A stretch of DNA of 64,000 nucleotides from Catellatospora sp. TT07R-123 (GTDB taxonomy: Bacteria; Actinomycetota; Actinomycetes; Mycobacteriales; Micromonosporaceae), in contig NZ_BNEM01000002.1 of NCBI RefSeq assembly GCF_018327705.1, positions 1,054,001 through 1,118,000 of the forward strand, written 5' to 3'. The notes under the pieces are model-generated. The model saw nothing but the letters and a program-made list of their open reading frames with translations, had not been told where the DNA came from and did not search any database. Position numbers and translations under genes: made by a program. Below are positions 26,781 to 35,416 of the stretch, one piece after another; positions within the stretch are counted from its first letter, which is position 1, and every line of letters starts with the position of its first letter.

Positions 26781-27671
26781 ATGACGGCAGACCCGGAAGG
26801 CGGGGCAGGCGGCGGACCCACCGTCCTGCGCATGCTGCTCGGCGCCCAGCTCCGCCGTCTCCGCGAGACCAGGGGGATCACGCGCGAGGACGCGGGCTGG
26901 CACATCCGGGCCTCCGAGTCGAAGATCAGCCGGATGGAGCTGGGCCGCGTCGGCTTCAAGGAGCGCGACGTCGCCGACCTGCTCACCTACTACGGCGTGA
27001 CCGACCTGGCCGAGCGCGAGTCGATGATGGTGCTGGCCCGCCAGGCCAACGAGGCCGGCTGGTGGCAGCAGTACGGCGACGTCTACCCGGCCTGGTTCCA
27101 GTCGTACCTGGGTCTGGAGTCGGCGGCACAGATCATCCGCATGTACGAGGTGCAGTTCGTCCCGGGCCTGCTCCAGTGCCCCGAGTACGCCCGCGCGGTG
27201 ATCATGCTCGGCCACAGCAGCAAACCCCCCGCCGAGGTCGACCGGCGCGTGCAGCTGCGGATGACCCGCCAGCAGATCCTCACCCGCACCCGGCCGGCCC
27301 CGCCGCACTTCTGGGCCGTGGTCGACGAGGGGGCGCTGCGCCGCCCGGTCGGCGGCCGGGCGGTGATGCGGGCGCAGATCGCCAAGCTGCTCGAGGCCAT
27401 CCAGTTGCCCAACGTGGCGTTGCAGATCATGCCGTTCGCGCACGGCGGCCACGCCGCCCACAGCGGCTCGTTCGCGCTGCTGCGCTTCCCCGAGCACGAC
27501 CTGCCCGACGTGGCATACATGGAGCAGCTGACCAGCGCGCTCTACCTGGACAAGCGCGAGGACGTCGAGCGGTACCTCACGGTGATGGAGCGGCTGTGCA
27601 TCGAGGCCGCTCCCCCGGCGCAGACGCAGCAGATCCTCGAAGAGATAGCCCGCGACCTCGACCGCGGCTGA
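26781..27671 (+). CDS. Scr1-family helix-turn-helix regulator
   Basis: Protein of 296 residues. An N-terminal XRE-type HTH (about 18-72: LGAQLRRLRETRGITREDAGWHIRASESKISRMELGRVGFKERDVADLL) is followed by the long DUF5753/Scr1 domain (PAWFQSYLGLESAAQIIRMYEVQFVPGLLQCPEYARAV, NVALQIMPFAHGGHAAHSGSFALLRF). Relatives affect development and antibiotic production and partner DUF397 proteins. ATG at 26781 has GGGAGG five bases upstream. The DUF397 gene is 103 bp upstream on the same strand. Confidence 0.9.
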   Translation: MTADPEGGAGGGPTVLRMLLGAQLRRLRETRGITREDAGWHIRASESKISRMELGRVGFKERDVADLLTYYGVTDLAERESMMVLARQANEAGWWQQYGDVYPAWFQSYLGLESAAQIIRMYEVQFVPGLLQCPEYARAVIMLGHSSKPPAEVDRRVQLRMTRQQILTRTRPAPPHFWAVVDEGALRRPVGGRAVMRAQIAKLLEAIQLPNVALQIMPFAHGGHAAHSGSFALLRFPEHDLPDVAYMEQLTSALYLDKREDVERYLTVMERLCIEAAPPAQTQQILEEIARDLDRG

Positions 27672-28048
27672 CCCCCCGGCAGCCGCGACGGGGCCGGTCA
27701 CAGGTAACGGTTCGGTAACTCCACCCTGCTCGGGGGCGGTCGCCGCCTGACCCGTCGGCACCGCCGTACCCAGGTGACAATTCGCCGTACACCCAGCGAA
27801 TCTGACAGAACGGACCTGGCCCGACGGATCGTCGGCTTTGTCGGCGGTCGATGCTTTCTGCCCTCTACCTCGGCATATCCGACGGCTGAACCACGGGCCG
27901 GAAACGCCAGTGTCGGACGCCACCGAAGGGTGACTCCCCTGCGATCGCACGCGACCTAGCTGCGACGATTACGCAAAGCGTTGATGTCTTTCAGTCCTAT
28001 ACCGGGATCAACGCCTGCAAAATCGACAAGCATGAGGAGTCCCCCCGC
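27672..28048 (+). other. 377-bp non-coding region before the MFS exporter gene
   Basis: No credible gene is seen. Near its end a 7-bp inverted repeat (CGTTGAT at 27979-27985, ATCAACG at 28007-28013) flanks a -10-like TATACC (27998-28003), a possible operator over the exporter promoter. The first 300 bp show nothing else recognisable. Confidence 0.35.
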
Positions 28049-29599
28049 ATGACCACAACCAGCAGCCCGCCAGTCGCGGCTGAACCCGTGGGCCCACCGG
28101 CCGCGACCGAGAAGCTGGACAGCGCCGTCCTCAAGGTCGCGGGCGTGGTGGTGCTGGGCGCCATCATGTCGATCCTCGACATCACCGTGGTCAGCGTCGC
28201 CCTGCCGACCTTCGGGCGGGAGTTCCTCACGACCCCGGCCACGGTCGCGTGGACCATGACCGCCTACACCCTGGCCCTGGCCGCGGTCATCCCGGTCACC
28301 GGCTGGGCCGCCGACCGGTTCGGCACCAAGCGCCTCTACCTGACCTCGATCGTGCTGTTCGTGGCCGGTTCGGTGCTGTGCAGCTTCGCCTGGGACATCG
28401 GCCCGCTGATCGCCTTCCGGGCGCTGCAGGGCCTGGGCGGCGGCATGCTCATGCCGCTCGGTATGACGATCATGACCCGGGCCGCGGGCCCGGAGCGCAT
28501 CGGCCGCGTCATGGCCGTGCTGGGCGTGCCGATGCTGCTCGGCCCGATCGGCGGCCCGATCCTGGGCGGCTGGCTGATCGAGTCGTTCAGCTGGCAGTGG
28601 GTCTTCCTGATCAACCTGCCGATCGGCATCATCGCGCTGGTCGCCGCGTGGCGGGTGCTGGCCAAGGACGAGCCGAAGCCGTCGGAGTCCTTCGACTTCC
28701 TCGGCATGCTGCTGCTGTCGCCGGGTCTGGCCTCGTTCCTCTACGGCGTCTCCTCCATCGCCGGTGAGGGCAAGGTCGGGTCCACCAAGGTGCTGGTCCC
28801 CGGCATCATCGGCCTGGTCCTGGTCGTCGCGTTCGTGCTGCACGCGCTGCGCAAGCGGCACGCGCTGATCGACCTCAGCCTCTTCAAGGACCGCAACCTC
28901 ACCATCTCGGTCATCACGATGACCCTGTTCTCGGTGGCGTTCATGGGCTCGATGCTGCTGCTGCCGAGCTACTTCATCCAGGTGCGCGGCGAGGGCACCC
29001 TCGACGCCGGCCTGCTGCTGGCGCCCAACGGCCTCGGCGCGATGCTGACGATGCCGATCGGCGGCCGGCTGACCGACAAGATGGGCCCCGGCAAGCTGGT
29101 GCTCACCGGTATCGCCCTGATCACGGCCGCCCTGGCGGTCTACACCCAGGTCGGCGCCGACACCTCATACCTGGTGCTGCTGGGCGCCCTGTTCGTGCTC
29201 GGCATGGGCATGGGCCTGACCATGATGCCGATCATGTCGGCGGCCATGAGCAGCCTCACCGACGGCCAGATCGCCCGCGGCTCGACGATGATGAACATCG
29301 TCCAGCAGACCGCCGGTTCGATCGGCACCGCCGTCATGGCCGTGGTGCTCACCAACAAGGTGCTCGCCGACCAGGCCGCCAAGGCGTACTACGCGGTCGC
29401 GCAGGGCCTCGTCCCGGCCGACCAGGTGCCCGCGCCGGTGCTGGCGGCCGGCAAGGAGGGCCTGGCCAGCGCGTTCGGCAGCACGTACCTGGTGGCGGCG
29501 GTCCTCGTCGTGTGCTGCCTCATCCCGGCGCTCTTCCTGCCGCGCAAGAAGGTCGTCCGGGCCGAGGGCGCGGCCGAGCCCGCGTTCGCGATGCACTGA
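28049..29599 (+). CDS. DHA2-family MFS drug exporter (14 helices)
   Basis: Protein of 516 residues with 14 predicted membrane helices. Family motifs include motif C-type LDITVVSVALPTFGREF in helix 1, GWAADRFGTKRLYLTSIVLF (motif A), ALQGLGGGMLMPLG and GPIGGPILGGWLIESFSWQWVFLINLPIG, as in EmrB/QacA proton-driven exporters. The substrate is unknown; an antiseptic, dye or antibiotic is usual. GAGGAG precedes the ATG. No adjacent regulator is present; two hairpins follow. Confidence 0.92.
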   Translation: MTTTSSPPVAAEPVGPPAATEKLDSAVLKVAGVVVLGAIMSILDITVVSVALPTFGREFLTTPATVAWTMTAYTLALAAVIPVTGWAADRFGTKRLYLTSIVLFVAGSVLCSFAWDIGPLIAFRALQGLGGGMLMPLGMTIMTRAAGPERIGRVMAVLGVPMLLGPIGGPILGGWLIESFSWQWVFLINLPIGIIALVAAWRVLAKDEPKPSESFDFLGMLLLSPGLASFLYGVSSIAGEGKVGSTKVLVPGIIGLVLVVAFVLHALRKRHALIDLSLFKDRNLTISVITMTLFSVAFMGSMLLLPSYFIQVRGEGTLDAGLLLAPNGLGAMLTMPIGGRLTDKMGPGKLVLTGIALITAALAVYTQVGADTSYLVLLGALFVLGMGMGLTMMPIMSAAMSSLTDGQIARGSTMMNIVQQTAGSIGTAVMAVVLTNKVLADQAAKAYYAVAQGLVPADQVPAPVLAAGKEGLASAFGSTYLVAAVLVVCCLIPALFLPRKKVVRAEGAAEPAFAMH

Positions 29600-29621
29600 G
29601 GTTCCCCCCAGAACACCGGAC

Positions 29622-29656
29622 GGGCTGCCCGCACCAGGCGGGGATGCGGGCAGCCC
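29622..29656 (+). terminator. First terminator after the MFS gene
   Basis: 12-bp perfect stem (GGGCTGCCCGCA and complement) with an 11-nt loop, 22 bp after the stop codon. Confidence 0.7.
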
Positions 29657-29666
29657 AGGTCCGGCC

Positions 29667-29696
29667 GAAGGCCCGGCTCGTACGAGCCGGGCCTTC
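29667..29696 (+). terminator. Second, fully palindromic terminator after the MFS gene
   Basis: Thirty-base perfect palindrome (left half GAAGGCCCGGCTCGT) followed by ATGTTTT, ten bases after the first hairpin. The pair isolates the chitinase gene from read-through. Confidence 0.75.
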
Positions 29697-29757
29697 ATGT
29701 TTTCCCGGACCTGGGCGTCCACTGTAGATGATCTTTAGATTGGCATCCCTGGACCCA

Positions 29758-29773
29758 TTTACTTAACAGTAAA
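29758..29773. promoter_or_regulatory. TTTACTTAACAGTAAA palindrome before the chitinase gene
   Basis: Perfect 6-bp arms (TTTACT/AGTAAA) around TAAC, ending 19 bases before the ATG. Its 11-mer TACTTAACAGT is found also before the S1 protease gene. It probably overlaps the core promoter, so a repressor is likely. Confidence 0.5.
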
Positions 29774-29792
29774 CCTTACTAATAATTGCGGG

Positions 29793-31214
29793 ATGTCGAA
29801 CACTTCGTTTCGGACACCGCGCCGCGCGGCGCGCTGGGCGGTCGCGGTTGCCGCCAGCGCCGCCGTCACCCTCGCGGTGGCCATGGTCTCCATGCCCAGC
29901 GGGCAGGCCGCGGAGCCCAGCGGCGCCGTGACCGCGCTGGTCGCCTGCAGCGCCCCGGCCTGGGCCGAGGGCAACACCTACACCGCAGGCACCCAGGTCA
30001 CCTACAACGGCCGCCTGTACCAGGCCCTGGTGACCCACACCGCCTACGTCGGCGCCGGCTGGAACCCCGCCGCGACCCCGTCGCTGTGGAAGGACCTCGG
30101 CGCCTGCGACGGCACCACCCCGCCGTCGCCGTCGGCCTCGCCGTCGCGCTCGGCCAGCCCCTCGCCGTCGCCGTCCCCGTCGCGCTCGGCCTCCCCCTCG
30201 CCGTCGCCGTCCAAGTCGACGTCGCCCTCCCCGTCGCCGTCCACCTCGCCCGGCGGCACCACCTGCGCCGTCAAGTCCCGCCCGGCCGGCAAGGTGCTGG
30301 TCGGCTACTGGGAGAACTGGGACGGCGCGTCCAACGGCGTGCACCCCGGCATGGGCTGGATCCCGATCACGGATTCGCGCATGCAGCAGCACGGCTACAA
30401 CGTCATCAACGCCGCGTTCCCCGTGATCCGCTCCGACGGCACCGCGCTGTGGGAGAACGGCATGGACGCGGGCGTGAAGGTCGCGACCCCGGCCGAGATG
30501 TGCGCGGCCAAGGCCGCCGGGCAGACCATCCTGCTGTCCATCGGCGGCGCCGCCGCCGGCATCGACCTCAGCTCCAGCACGGTCGCCGACCGGTTCGTCG
30601 CCACCATCGTGCCGATCCTGAAGACGTACAACTTCGACGGCATCGACATCGACATCGAGACCGGGCTGACCGGCAGCGGCAGCATCAGCACCCTGTCGAC
30701 CTCGCAGGCCAACCTGATCCGCATCATCGACGGCGTGCTGGCGCAGATGCCGTCGAACTTCGGCCTCACCATGGCCCCGGAGACCGCGTACGTCACCGGC
30801 GGCAGCGTCACGTACGGCTCGATCTGGGGCTCCTACCTGCCCATCATCAAGAAGTACGCGGACAACGGCCGCCTGTGGTGGCTGAACATGCAGTACTACA
30901 ACGGCAGCATGTACGGCTGCTCCGGCGACTCGTACTCCGCGGGCACCGTGCAGGGCTTCACCACCCAGACCACCTGCCTCAACAACGGTCTGACCATCGG
31001 TGGCGTCACCATCCGGGTGCCCTACGACAAGCAGGTCCCGGGCCTGCCCGCGCAGTCGGGCGCCGGCGGCGGCTACATGGCGCCGAGCCTGGTGTCGCAG
31101 TCGTGGAACAGCTTCAGCGGCGGTCTCAAGGGCCTGATGACCTGGTCCATCAACTGGGACGGCAGCAAGAGCTGGACCTTCGGCGACAACGTGAAGTCCC
31201 TCCAGGGCCGCTGA
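29793..31214 (+). CDS. Secreted GH18 chitinase with N-terminal CBM5
   Basis: Protein of 473 residues. Signal peptide about 1-40; a CBM5/12 chitin-binding module at about 52-101 (APAWAEGNTYTAGTQVTYNGRLYQAL); a Ser/Pro repeat linker at 107-155; GH18 barrel from about 160. The catalytic DxxDxDxE motif reads DGIDIDIE (282-289, E289 proton donor), followed by MAPE and MQYYN substrate motifs. It cleaves chitin, a role matching the two chitin-binding proteases upstream. The gene has only a weak ribosome site (GCGGG). Confidence 0.95.
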   Translation: MSNTSFRTPRRAARWAVAVAASAAVTLAVAMVSMPSGQAAEPSGAVTALVACSAPAWAEGNTYTAGTQVTYNGRLYQALVTHTAYVGAGWNPAATPSLWKDLGACDGTTPPSPSASPSRSASPSPSPSPSRSASPSPSPSKSTSPSPSPSTSPGGTTCAVKSRPAGKVLVGYWENWDGASNGVHPGMGWIPITDSRMQQHGYNVINAAFPVIRSDGTALWENGMDAGVKVATPAEMCAAKAAGQTILLSIGGAAAGIDLSSSTVADRFVATIVPILKTYNFDGIDIDIETGLTGSGSISTLSTSQANLIRIIDGVLAQMPSNFGLTMAPETAYVTGGSVTYGSIWGSYLPIIKKYADNGRLWWLNMQYYNGSMYGCSGDSYSAGTVQGFTTQTTCLNNGLTIGGVTIRVPYDKQVPGLPAQSGAGGGYMAPSLVSQSWNSFSGGLKGLMTWSINWDGSKSWTFGDNVKSLQGR

Positions 31215-31232
31215 GCCCGTAGCACCACCACC

Positions 31233-31266
31233 GAGCCCGGGTCGCCCGCACAGGCGGCCCGGGCTC
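31233..31266. terminator. Bidirectional terminator between chitinase and kinase genes
   Basis: GAGCCCGGG and CCCGGGCTC arms with partial inner pairing, in the 54-bp gap between convergent genes. Confidence 0.65.
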
Positions 31267-31268
31267 GC

Positions 31269-32936
31269 TCAGTTGCGGACCAGCGTCACGTTGTCCAGCC
31301 AGAACGTGAAGTCGCCGTTGGCCCCGAGCTGAAAGCTCACCAGCCCCCAGTCGGTGCCGAAACCCGGCGTGAACGTGAAGCTGAAGTGCCTGGTCGTGGT
31401 GTCGACCGTCGCGCTCTTCCACATCGCGTTCGTGTACGGCTTGCCGCCCATCTGCACCGTGATCGGGAACGTCTTGCGCGCCGAGGCCGACGCGTCGAAC
31501 GACAGCGTGTACGAGGCGCCCTTGACCAGCGGCGAGAAGTCGTGCGCCACCATCGCGTCCCACGGATTCGGCGTACCGCTGCTCACCGCGGCCCGTAGGC
31601 GCCCCGAGTCCGCCGACACCTTCACCGCGGGCACGCTGCCCCACCACGGCGACGTCCCACCGCCGAACGTGCCGTTGCTCAGCAGCGGCCCCGGCTTGGA
31701 CGGCGGCGCCACCGTCGGCTGCTGCGACGGCCTGCGCGGCGCGGCCGTCGGCTGCGGCCCCGCCGACGGCCCGGTCGCGGGCGACACCGCCGCAGCGGTC
31801 GCGGCGACACCCGGCGACACCGCCGCGGCCGCACTCGGCGGCGTCGACGGCACGACCTGCGGTGAGGGGTCCGCCCCGCTCGCCGACGGCTGCCCGTCAC
31901 CGGCACCCGCGAGCACCACGGCCACGCCGACCGCCAGCACCACCAGTGCCGCGGCGGCGGCGAGCACCGGGCGGCGCCGATGCCAGGCCGGTGGCGCGAC
32001 CGCGGCGAGTGGCGCGGTCGGCTGGGCCGCGGGCAGGTCGCGTACCGGTTCGGCGACCGCGACCGGCACCGGCCGCGCCGACGCGCCCTCGGGCACGAGC
32101 TCGCGCAGCGCGACGGCGAAGTCCTGAGCCGACCGGTACCGGTCGTCCGGCGCCTTCGCCATGGCACGGGCGAGCACCGGCGCCAGTCCGGGCAGGTCGG
32201 GGCAGTCGAGCTGGGGAACCGGATCGTTGACGATGCGCCACAGGACGGTGGCCAGGGGGCCGCCGTCGGCGGCGTGCGGCGGGTGGCCGGTGGCGAGGTG
32301 GTAGAGCGTGGAGCCGAGGGCGTACACGTCGGCGGCCGCGCCGGACTTGCCGGTGCCGAGCACCTCGGGGGCGACGTGGTGCGGGGAGAACACGTCCAGG
32401 CGGGTCGCGGACGCCTGACCGGTGGCCAGGTGGGCGGTGCCGAAGTCGGCGAGCGCCGGTTCGCCGTACCGGGAGATGAGGATGTTGGCGGGTTTGACGT
32501 CGCGGTGCAGCAGCCCGACGGCGTGCGCGGCGGCCAGCGCGGCGGCGATCTTCGCGCCGATGCCCGCGACCTCGGCGGCGGGCAGCGGCCCGCTCGCGGC
32601 GACCCGGTCGTGCAGGGAGCCGCCGTCGTAGAACGCGGTCGCGAGGTACGGCTGGCCGGTCGAGGTGACGCCGACGTCGAGGGCAGTCACCACGTTGGGG
32701 TGGCCGCTCAGCCGCCCGGTCAGTTTCGCCTCGCGCTGGAACCGCTGGTAGGCGCGCTCGTCGGCGCCCGCGGCGAAGACCTTGAGCGCGACGGTGCGGG
32801 CGAGCAGGTCCTGGCGGGCGCGGTAGACGACGCTGGAGCCGCCGACGCCGATGCGGACGAGGTCGGTGTAGCCCGCCACCGCGCCGACCGGGGCGGGTTC
32901 GCGCTGATCGGCAGGCGGTTCGCTGGAGCCGGTCAC
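31269..32936 (-). CDS. Membrane Ser/Thr protein kinase with extracellular CBM4/9-like domain
   Basis: About 555 residues. The kinase domain (about 20-280) has the glycine loop GVGGSSVVYRA, the VALK lysine (K52), HRDVKPANI (D146) and DFG (D164). A juxtamembrane segment, a single helix (about 323-344, PVLAAAAALVVLAVGVAVVLAG) and a long Ala/Pro/Ser stalk lead to a C-terminal jelly-roll (about 415-555: LLSNGTFGGGTSPWW...YTLSFDASASARKTFPITVQMGG...WLDNVTLVRN) of the CBM4/9 (CenC) type. The expected topology puts the lectin-like domain outside, suggesting a polysaccharide sensor. The GTG at 32934-32936 is a guess; a GTG at 33024-33026 is also possible. Confidence 0.88.
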   Translation of the reverse strand: MTGSSEPPADQREPAPVGAVAGYTDLVRIGVGGSSVVYRARQDLLARTVALKVFAAGADERAYQRFQREAKLTGRLSGHPNVVTALDVGVTSTGQPYLATAFYDGGSLHDRVAASGPLPAAEVAGIGAKIAAALAAAHAVGLLHRDVKPANILISRYGEPALADFGTAHLATGQASATRLDVFSPHHVAPEVLGTGKSGAAADVYALGSTLYHLATGHPPHAADGGPLATVLWRIVNDPVPQLDCPDLPGLAPVLARAMAKAPDDRYRSAQDFAVALRELVPEGASARPVPVAVAEPVRDLPAAQPTAPLAAVAPPAWHRRRPVLAAAAALVVLAVGVAVVLAGAGDGQPSASGADPSPQVVPSTPPSAAAAVSPGVAATAAAVSPATGPSAGPQPTAAPRRPSQQPTVAPPSKPGPLLSNGTFGGGTSPWWGSVPAVKVSADSGRLRAAVSSGTPNPWDAMVAHDFSPLVKGASYTLSFDASASARKTFPITVQMGGKPYTNAMWKSATVDTTTRHFSFTFTPGFGTDWGLVSFQLGANGDFTFWLDNVTLVRN

Positions 32937-33068
32937 CGCACGAGCATCCCGCGAGCCCGGGGTCTCAGTCGTCCGCCGACGGATGGACCTCGCGCCTCGT
33001 ACCGTCGCGGTAGGACGGTCCCCCACCTACAACCCGCGCGGTACGCGGGTGATCACGGCCGGGGCGTG

Positions 33069-33134
33069 CGTGCAGTTTCGGGGAAAGTGCTGGAATCTTG
33101 GCGCGGATTCGTGCAGTTTCCCCGAAACTGCACG
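33069..33134. repeat. 66-bp intergenic inverted-repeat element (BIME/REP-like)
   Basis: CGTGCAGTTTCGGGGAAA (33069-33086) is perfectly repeated in inverted form at 33117-33134. The right copy overlaps a second palindrome, GTGCAGTTTC-CCC-GAAACTGCAC (33111-33133). The 30-bp loop holds GAATC/GATTC. It is placed between two genes and may act as a terminator for the minus-strand gene ending at 33135. Confidence 0.65.
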
Positions 33135-33743
33135 TCACTCACGACGAGGTTGATCGTGTTCGGTGACGAGAGCGGGGAGCCAGTGGACGTCCAGAGGCGT
33201 GCCGTCCGGCATATCCCGGTTGATGTTGGCGAACTCTGCGACCTGCCGGGCTTCAGCAAGCGTGGCCAGCAGGCCGCGGTCGTTGGGGCGGATGCCGAAC
33301 CTGTCGAAGGCCTGATGGTGCAGGCTGTAGCAGAGCCAGGAGTGGAACCGGCCGTGTTCGAACCCGAGGACCTCGAACCCGTGATCCGTGCCGGGCGGAG
33401 GCGAGCTCGGCTGCGCCAGATTGACCTGGATCGGATGGCCGGTCCAGCGTTCGGTCCTCACCGTGAGCTCAGCAGCTCCGGATTCGGGCACGCTCATCCC
33501 CAGAACATGCGCCTTCCCCGCTTCGGGCAGCGCCTGCCCGGCCGCCTCGGCCGCCTCCTGCCACGTCTGGTGCCATGGCGCGTAGAAAGGCTCCTGATCC
33601 TGCGGCAGGAAATCGGTCAGGCACTCGCTCACGCTGACGACCTCAGCCGGAAGGTGCCGCGTCCATTCCGCGGCGGGCGGCTTCCACCGGAACGCGGCGA
33701 CATAGCCGACCAGCACGTACGTCTCATCGCTCGACACCTGCAC
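33135..33743 (-). CDS. Hypothetical protein, about 202 residues
   Basis: Soluble, acidic protein (VQVSSDETYVLVGYVAAFRWKPPAAEWTRHLPAEVVSVSECLTDFLPQDQEPFYAPWHQTWQE...). It has several Trp/His-rich segments (FHSWLCYSLHHQAFDRFGI; PLDVHWLPALVTEHDQPRRE) but no recognised family. The GTG at 33741-33743 is chosen for GGCAGG upstream. It starts divergently, 60 bp from the FAD oxidoreductase gene, and ends at the intergenic repeat. Confidence 0.6.
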   Translation of the reverse strand: MQVSSDETYVLVGYVAAFRWKPPAAEWTRHLPAEVVSVSECLTDFLPQDQEPFYAPWHQTWQEAAEAAGQALPEAGKAHVLGMSVPESGAAELTVRTERWTGHPIQVNLAQPSSPPPGTDHGFEVLGFEHGRFHSWLCYSLHHQAFDRFGIRPNDRGLLATLAEARQVAEFANINRDMPDGTPLDVHWLPALVTEHDQPRRE

Positions 33744-33803
33744 ATCATGCCTGCCGCCACGACGGCGGTTACTTTTAGGTTTGTTTCTAGTAGGGTGGCG
33801 CGC

Positions 33804-35318
33804 ATGTCGGAAGCGCTGATCCTCGGACCTGCCGATGCCGGATACGGCGAGCTCGCGCGGGCGCTCAACCGGCGCTTCACCGGCAAGCCTGACGAGGTTC
33901 ATCGGGTCCGCCACACCGACGACGTCGTGGCCGCCGTGACGCGGGCCGTGCACACCGGACGTCGCGTCGCGGTGCGCGGTGGCGGCCACTGCTACGAGGG
34001 CTTCGTCGCCGGCCCCGACATCGCGCTGCTCATCGACATGTCCGGGCTGAACGGCGTCGACTGGGACGCCGAGCGCGGCGCGTACGCGATCGGCGCCGGG
34101 GCCACTCTGGGTGCGGTGTACAAGGCGCTGCTGAAGAACTGGGGCGTCACCATCCCCGGCGGCTCCTGCCACAGCGTCGGCGTGGGCGGCCACTTCACCG
34201 GCGGCGGCTACGGCGTGCTGTCGCGGCGGCACGGCCTCACCATCGACCACCTCGAAGCCGTCGAGGTCGTGGTCGTCGACGCCGACGGCGGCGTACGCGC
34301 GGTGGTCGCGTCCCGGGACCCGCACGATCCGCACCACGACCTGTGGTGGGCCCACACCGGCGGTGGCGGCGGCACGTTCGGCGTGGTCACCCGGTTCTGG
34401 CTGCGCTCGCCGCACGCCCCGGCCGAGCCCGCGCGGGCGCTGCCCGCTCCCCCGGCCGAGGTGTGGCTGCACGCCGCGACCTGGCCGTGGGAGACGCTGG
34501 ACCGCGACGGCTTCGACCGGCTGCTGGCCAACTTCGGCGGCTGGCACGAGCGGCACGCCGACGCGGCCGACCCGTACGCCGGACTGGCTTCTGCCCTGCT
34601 CGTGCCCACCAGGGCCGCGGCCGGGATCAGCCTGCGCACCACGATGGACGCCACGGACCCGCAGGCCGAGGCGCTGCTGCGGGCGTTCGTCGCCGAGGTC
34701 GGCGCCGGGGTCGGCCCGGCCGCGCCGATGACCGAGCAGGCGGGCAAGGTCGCCGCGCTGCCCGAGGCGGCCGCGCCGCGCAAGCTGAAGTGGGCCTGGG
34801 CCAACCAGCTCGCGGCAGGCAGCGACCTGGGGCTGCGGGCCAAGTACAAGTCGGCGTTCCTACGGCGCGGGTTCACCGCGGCGCAGCGGGACGCGATCTG
34901 GGCTTCGCTGGAGTACGGCCATCCTGACGCGCAGTTGCAGCTCGACTCGTTCGGCGGGGCCATCAACGCGGTGGCCGCCGACGCCACGGCGTACCCGCAC
35001 CGCGACAGCGTGCTGAAGGTGCAGTGGCAGGTGTACTGGGCTGATCCGGCCGACGACGAGCGGCACCTGGACTGGATCCGGCGCGCGTACCGGTCGGTGT
35101 TCGCCGACCGGGGCGGCGTGCCGGTGCCCGGCGACCAGCTCGACGGCTGCTACGTGAACTACCCTGACATCGACCTGTCCGACCCGGAGTGGAACACCTC
35201 GGGCACGCCGTGGACCGAGCTGTACTTCGGCGCCGGATACCAACGGTTGCAGCAGGTCAAGGCCCGCTGGGATCCCACCGACACGTTCCGCCACGCCCAG
35301 TCGGTCCGCCTGCCCTGA
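33804..35318 (+). CDS. FAD-linked oxidoreductase, berberine-bridge-enzyme type
   Basis: Protein of 504 residues. The FAD-binding type 4 domain has VRHTDDVVAAVTRAVHTGRRVAVRGGGHCYEGF, whose His is a site for covalent flavin, and GVTIPGGSCHSVGVGGHFTGGGYGVLSRRHGL. The C-terminus has the BBE motif region (YVNYPDIDLSDPEWN...WTELYFGAGYQRLQQVKARWDPTDTFRHAQSVR). Such enzymes oxidise sugars or natural-product alcohols. ATG at 33804 has AGGGTGG upstream. Confidence 0.9.
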   Translation: MSEALILGPADAGYGELARALNRRFTGKPDEVHRVRHTDDVVAAVTRAVHTGRRVAVRGGGHCYEGFVAGPDIALLIDMSGLNGVDWDAERGAYAIGAGATLGAVYKALLKNWGVTIPGGSCHSVGVGGHFTGGGYGVLSRRHGLTIDHLEAVEVVVVDADGGVRAVVASRDPHDPHHDLWWAHTGGGGGTFGVVTRFWLRSPHAPAEPARALPAPPAEVWLHAATWPWETLDRDGFDRLLANFGGWHERHADAADPYAGLASALLVPTRAAAGISLRTTMDATDPQAEALLRAFVAEVGAGVGPAAPMTEQAGKVAALPEAAAPRKLKWAWANQLAAGSDLGLRAKYKSAFLRRGFTAAQRDAIWASLEYGHPDAQLQLDSFGGAINAVAADATAYPHRDSVLKVQWQVYWADPADDERHLDWIRRAYRSVFADRGGVPVPGDQLDGCYVNYPDIDLSDPEWNTSGTPWTELYFGAGYQRLQQVKARWDPTDTFRHAQSVRLP

Positions 35319-35416
35319 GCACCCCGTCCGCCGTTCAGATCTCCTGGACGGGAACTGGCGGAGCTGGTGGTGTCGGTGTCGACGGCATGATCTGACCCAC
35401 CGGTCGCGGCAGACGG

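Noticed and set aside
27774-27959. 61-residue open frame before the MFS gene
   Set aside because: No ribosome site, no homology pattern and low-complexity composition; regarded as chance.
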